Shown here: positions 61,275-64,000 of the stretch, in pieces
Position numbering within the stretch: position 1 is the first letter of the stretch
Layout: every line of letters begins with the position of its first letter
NCBI GenBank assembly: GCA_965224095.1
Contig: OZ245039.1
Span: 1,612,001 to 1,676,000 of the forward strand
Source of the DNA: JBPEWY01 sp965224095
GTDB lineage: Bacteria; Bacteroidota; Bacteroidia; Flavobacteriales; Flavobacteriaceae
Direction: 5' to 3'
DNA: 64,000 nucleotides
The notes under the pieces: model-generated
Databases searched by the model: none
What the model saw: the letters and a program-made list of their open reading frames with translations, nothing else
Told to the model about the DNA's origin: nothing
Program-made: the position numbers and the translations under genes

Positions 61275-62102
61275 ATGCAACAGATAATCAATTTTTTAAT
61301 AAGGAATAAGAACTTTATCCTTTATCTTTTCCTGTTCTCTGTTGCTATTGGTCTTACCATACAATCTCACTCGTATCACAGAAGTAAATTTATTAAATCG
61401 GCCAACTGGATCAGTGGCGGGGTGTATACTTCCTTTAGCAATCTGGAAAACTATTTCGGGCTAAAAACCCAAAACAAAATTCTCTCGGAAGAAAATAAAA
61501 GACTTCGGGAACTTCTTATTTCTCAGGACGATACCGTATTAAAGGAACTTACGTTAGATTCCGTATCGCCCCTTAACCAATACCGTATTACCCATGGCAA
61601 TGTTATAAAAAACAGTTTTTCCCGATCCAAGAACTATATAACCATCAATAAAGGTTCAAAAGATGGAATTTCTCAGGATATGGGTGTTATTAGTTCAAGG
61701 GGTATCGTAGGCATAGTAGAAAGTACATCGAAGAACTTTAGTGTTGTACAAAGTATTCTCAACGATTTATCGTTAATTAATGCCAAACTCAAAAAAACCA
61801 ATCATTTCGGATCTTTAACATGGGACACTAAAGATTATCGTATTGTTCAATTAATTGATATTCCCAGGCTGGTTCCTTTAAAAGTAGGCGATACCATTAT
61901 TACCGGAGGGGCCTCCCTCATTTTCCCCGAAGGAATCCCCATAGGGACTATAAAAAATTATCAGTTAAATAAAGCAAACAGTCTATATACCATTAATGTT
62001 TCTCTATTTAACGATATGACCAATATTAATCATGTTTACCTTATAAAAAACAGATTAAAAAAGGAGGTAGATTCATTGCAAAACCTTATCCCCAATGAAT
62101 AA
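61275..62102 (+). CDS. mreC: Rod-shape-determining protein MreC
   Basis: 275 residues: one N-terminal membrane helix (NFILYLFLFSVAIGLTI), a coiled coil (NKILSEENKRLRELLISQ) and a periplasmic double beta-barrel (NKGSKDGISQDMGVISSRGIVGIV, VGDTIITGGASLIFPEGIPIG). Links MreB to the peptidoglycan enzymes. Overlaps mreD by 8 bp. Confidence 0.95.
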   Translation: MQQIINFLIRNKNFILYLFLFSVAIGLTIQSHSYHRSKFIKSANWISGGVYTSFSNLENYFGLKTQNKILSEENKRLRELLISQDDTVLKELTLDSVSPLNQYRITHGNVIKNSFSRSKNYITINKGSKDGISQDMGVISSRGIVGIVESTSKNFSVVQSILNDLSLINAKLKKTNHFGSLTWDTKDYRIVQLIDIPRLVPLKVGDTIITGGASLIFPEGIPIGTIKNYQLNKANSLYTINVSLFNDMTNINHVYLIKNRLKKEVDSLQNLIPNE

Positions 62103-62598
62103 TCCTTTTATCAGAAATAGTATCCGTTTTGTAGTGCTGATCCTCTTACAGGTTCTTCTCTTTAATCAGATAAATTTATTTGGTTACGTAAATCCGTATA
62201 TATACCTGTTATTTATTATTCTTTACCCAATTATGGAGAACAGAGCAGCATTTATTTTTACTTCTTTCCTACTGGGATTAGTTATAGATATTTTTTCCGA
62301 CAGCGGAGGGATTCACGCTGCTGCCTGTGTTTCTGTTGCCTATATCAGACCGGCTATCCTGCGATTTGCATTTGGGATCAATTACGAGTTCCAGGCAGTT
62401 CATTTGTCTAAAACACCCCTCGCACAACGATTTACTTACCTGGCCATAATAATTTTAGTGCATCATCTCATTATTTTTTCATTAGATTTTTTTAGCTTTA
62501 CCCATATACTTTCTATCCTTAACAGGACGTTATTATCGGGAGCATTTACTCTTATTTTGTGTTTGATTATAATTCCATTGTTTAGCTATAAAAAGTAA
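62095..62598 (+). CDS. mreD: Rod-shape-determining protein MreD
   Basis: 167 residues with about five membrane helices and the MreD pattern (NQINLFGYVNPYIYLLFIILYP, LGLVIDIFSDSGGIHAAACV). Membrane partner of MreC. Stop overlaps the mrdA start in TAATG. Confidence 0.93.
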   Translation: MNNPFIRNSIRFVVLILLQVLLFNQINLFGYVNPYIYLLFIILYPIMENRAAFIFTSFLLGLVIDIFSDSGGIHAAACVSVAYIRPAILRFAFGINYEFQAVHLSKTPLAQRFTYLAIIILVHHLIIFSLDFFSFTHILSILNRTLLSGAFTLILCLIIIPLFSYKK

Positions 62599-64000
62599 TG
62601 CGAAAACTGCTTCTTTCATCGATTATAGTAATTATCGGTATTGTTTATATCGGGCGGCTCACTTATTTGCAACTTTTGAGTTTTTCACCTAAAAACATTA
62701 CCGAAGATACGGCTATCAAAGCCGTATACGATTACCCGGAGAGAGGCTACATTTATGACCGGAATGGTAAATTATTGGTAGCCAATCAGCCCGCATACGA
62801 TGTTATGATTATCCCTAGAGAAGTAAAACCCCTGGACACCCTGGAATTTTGTTCACTTCTCAATATCACCAAGGAGGAGTTCATTAAAAAATATCGCAAA
62901 TCCAGAACTTTTTCACCCAGACTTCCTTCTGTTTTTGTAGCGCAACTGTCTAAATCGGAATATGCTGTTTTGCAGGAAAAAATGAGAAAGTATGACGGTT
63001 TTTATATTCAGAAACGCTCTTTGAGATACTATCTCACTAAAAATGCCGCTAACGTATTGGGCTATATAAGCGAAGTAAACGAACATGAACTCAAAAACAA
63101 ACCCAATTACACTTTAGGGGAGCTCATCGGGCGTCAGGGTGTTGAAAAAGAATACGAAGGTATTTTACGAGGTAGAAAAGGCGTAAAATACATCCAGAAA
63201 GATCGATTTAATCGGGATATAGGCCCATATAAAGAAGGTACTTTTGACACTATTCCGGAACAGGGTAAGGAAATTCATATTACCATTGATGCCGAGCTTC
63301 AGAAATACGGTGAGTTGCTCATGCAAAATAAGCGTGGTGGAATTGTGGCACTGGAACCTAAGTCGGGAGAAATCCTGGCTCTGGTGTCGGCTCCTAGTTA
63401 CGATCCTTCTTTGTTAGTGGGAAGGCAGCGCTCCAGAAATTACACCAAATTATATTACGATTCGGTTGCCAAGCCAACATTTGACAGGGGATTACTGGGA
63501 GAGTATCCTCCGGGTTCGCCATTTAAAGCGCTTACAGCCCTTATTGGGCTTCAGGAAGGAGTGATAAACACCAAAGAACGGATTTCATGTCATGGTGGTT
63601 ATTATTATGGGGCACGAAAACCCCTGGGATGCCACCATCACCCCAGCCCATTATCTATGGTAGGCGGTATTGCCAATTCCTGTAATTCCTATTTTTGTAC
63701 CGTTTACCGGCGTATCATTGAAAAATACGACTCTCCTCAGGAAGGTATTGACCACTGGAAAAAACACTTAAACAGTTTCGGTCTGGGTAACTTTTTGGGG
63801 TACGACCTTCCCATTGGACGTCGCGGCTACGTTCCGGATTCAAAGTATTACAACAGAAGTTATCAATACCCTAAATACAAGTGGTTTGCTACCGCCACCA
63901 TTTCAAATGCTATTGGACAGGGAGAAGTACTCATGACCCCGATGCAGTTAGCCAATATGACAGCGGCCATAGCCAATCGGGGATATTATTATACTCCACA
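62598..64000 (+). CDS. mrdA: Penicillin-binding protein 2 (partial, runs off the window)
   Basis: About 467 residues are visible of a protein usually near 620. One N-terminal membrane helix, a PBP dimerisation domain (YPERGYIYDRNGKLLVANQPAYDV; GYISEVNEHEL; ELIGRQGVEKEYE) and the transpeptidase domain with nucleophile motif SPFK at about 63510 and SCN near 63680. The KTG box would lie beyond 64000. Transpeptidase for cell elongation, in the mreBCD operon. Confidence 0.95.
   Translation, partial: MRKLLLSSIIVIIGIVYIGRLTYLQLLSFSPKNITEDTAIKAVYDYPERGYIYDRNGKLLVANQPAYDVMIIPREVKPLDTLEFCSLLNITKEEFIKKYRKSRTFSPRLPSVFVAQLSKSEYAVLQEKMRKYDGFYIQKRSLRYYLTKNAANVLGYISEVNEHELKNKPNYTLGELIGRQGVEKEYEGILRGRKGVKYIQKDRFNRDIGPYKEGTFDTIPEQGKEIHITIDAELQKYGELLMQNKRGGIVALEPKSGEILALVSAPSYDPSLLVGRQRSRNYTKLYYDSVAKPTFDRGLLGEYPPGSPFKALTALIGLQEGVINTKERISCHGGYYYGARKPLGCHHHPSPLSMVGGIANSCNSYFCTVYRRIIEKYDSPQEGIDHWKKHLNSFGLGNFLGYDLPIGRRGYVPDSKYYNRSYQYPKYKWFATATISNAIGQGEVLMTPMQLANMTAAIANRGYYYTP

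Noticed and set aside
1..64000. CRISPR arrays, tRNA or rRNA genes, insertion sequences, prophage
   Set aside because: No spaced direct-repeat arrays, cloverleaf-like or rRNA-like stretches, transposases or terminal inverted repeats were noticed on either strand; only a read-through by eye was possible.

Overview
The window looks like chromosome from a member of the Flavobacteriaceae (Bacteroidota). The evidence is the gliding and type IX secretion core gldKLMN, a fused ccoNO cytochrome cbb3 oxidase gene, AT-rich intergenic DNA, almost no Shine-Dalgarno sequences, and many promoters with the Bacteroidota -7 element TAnnTTTG. No rRNA, tRNA, insertion sequence, prophage or CRISPR array was seen.

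Layout. 1-2.4 kb: a degraded ORF and an exported S9 peptidase whose signal peptide is broken by a T9 tract. 2.4-6 kb: a leftward operon of two unknown proteins and a TPR/LytTR membrane regulator, preceded by two direct repeats 21 bp apart. 6.2-11.6 kb: an accessory surface-protein block with a beta-helix protein and two paralogous lipoproteins made of duplicated domains. 11.7-13.3 kb: a DUF4130/TIGR03915 DNA-metabolism protein divergent from a LexA-like XRE-S24 repressor, with three matching inverted repeats between them. 13.3-24.2 kb: a micro-oxic respiration module (hemN, the cco structural and assembly genes, an Fnr/Crp-type regulator). 24.2-27.8 kb: a CPXCG protein, an ABC-F ATPase, a DUF983 protein and an FAD oxidoreductase. 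27.9-36.3 kb: gldN, gldM, gldL, gldK, a degenerate arginase-fold protein and topA. 36.4-44.5 kb: an LVIVD lipoprotein, miaB, a sigma-54 activator, lptE, a TPR protein, secG and groES-groEL. 44.6-47.3 kb: an exported double retropepsin, a triple CBM48 protein and a DUF6090 protein. 47.3-57.7 kb: a six-gene copper/silver efflux operon. 57.8-64 kb: a GAF/fRMsr protein, a gene remnant, purH, mreBCD and the start of mrdA, which runs off the window.

How parts work together. Three promoters of the respiration module (hemN, ccoS operon, ccoI) carry a TGAC-N4-rTCA operator whose centre lies 36.5 bp upstream of the last base of the -7 element in each case. This places it at the class II activator position and fits control by the Fnr-type gene in the same locus. 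The efflux operon combines a P-type ATPase, an RND tripartite pump and two copies of a DUF3347 domain, behind a 17-bp palindrome at its promoter. The XRE-S24 repressor and the DUF4130 gene look like a small DNA-damage regulon with operators over both promoters. All assignments come from reading the sequence and recalling family features; no database search was run.
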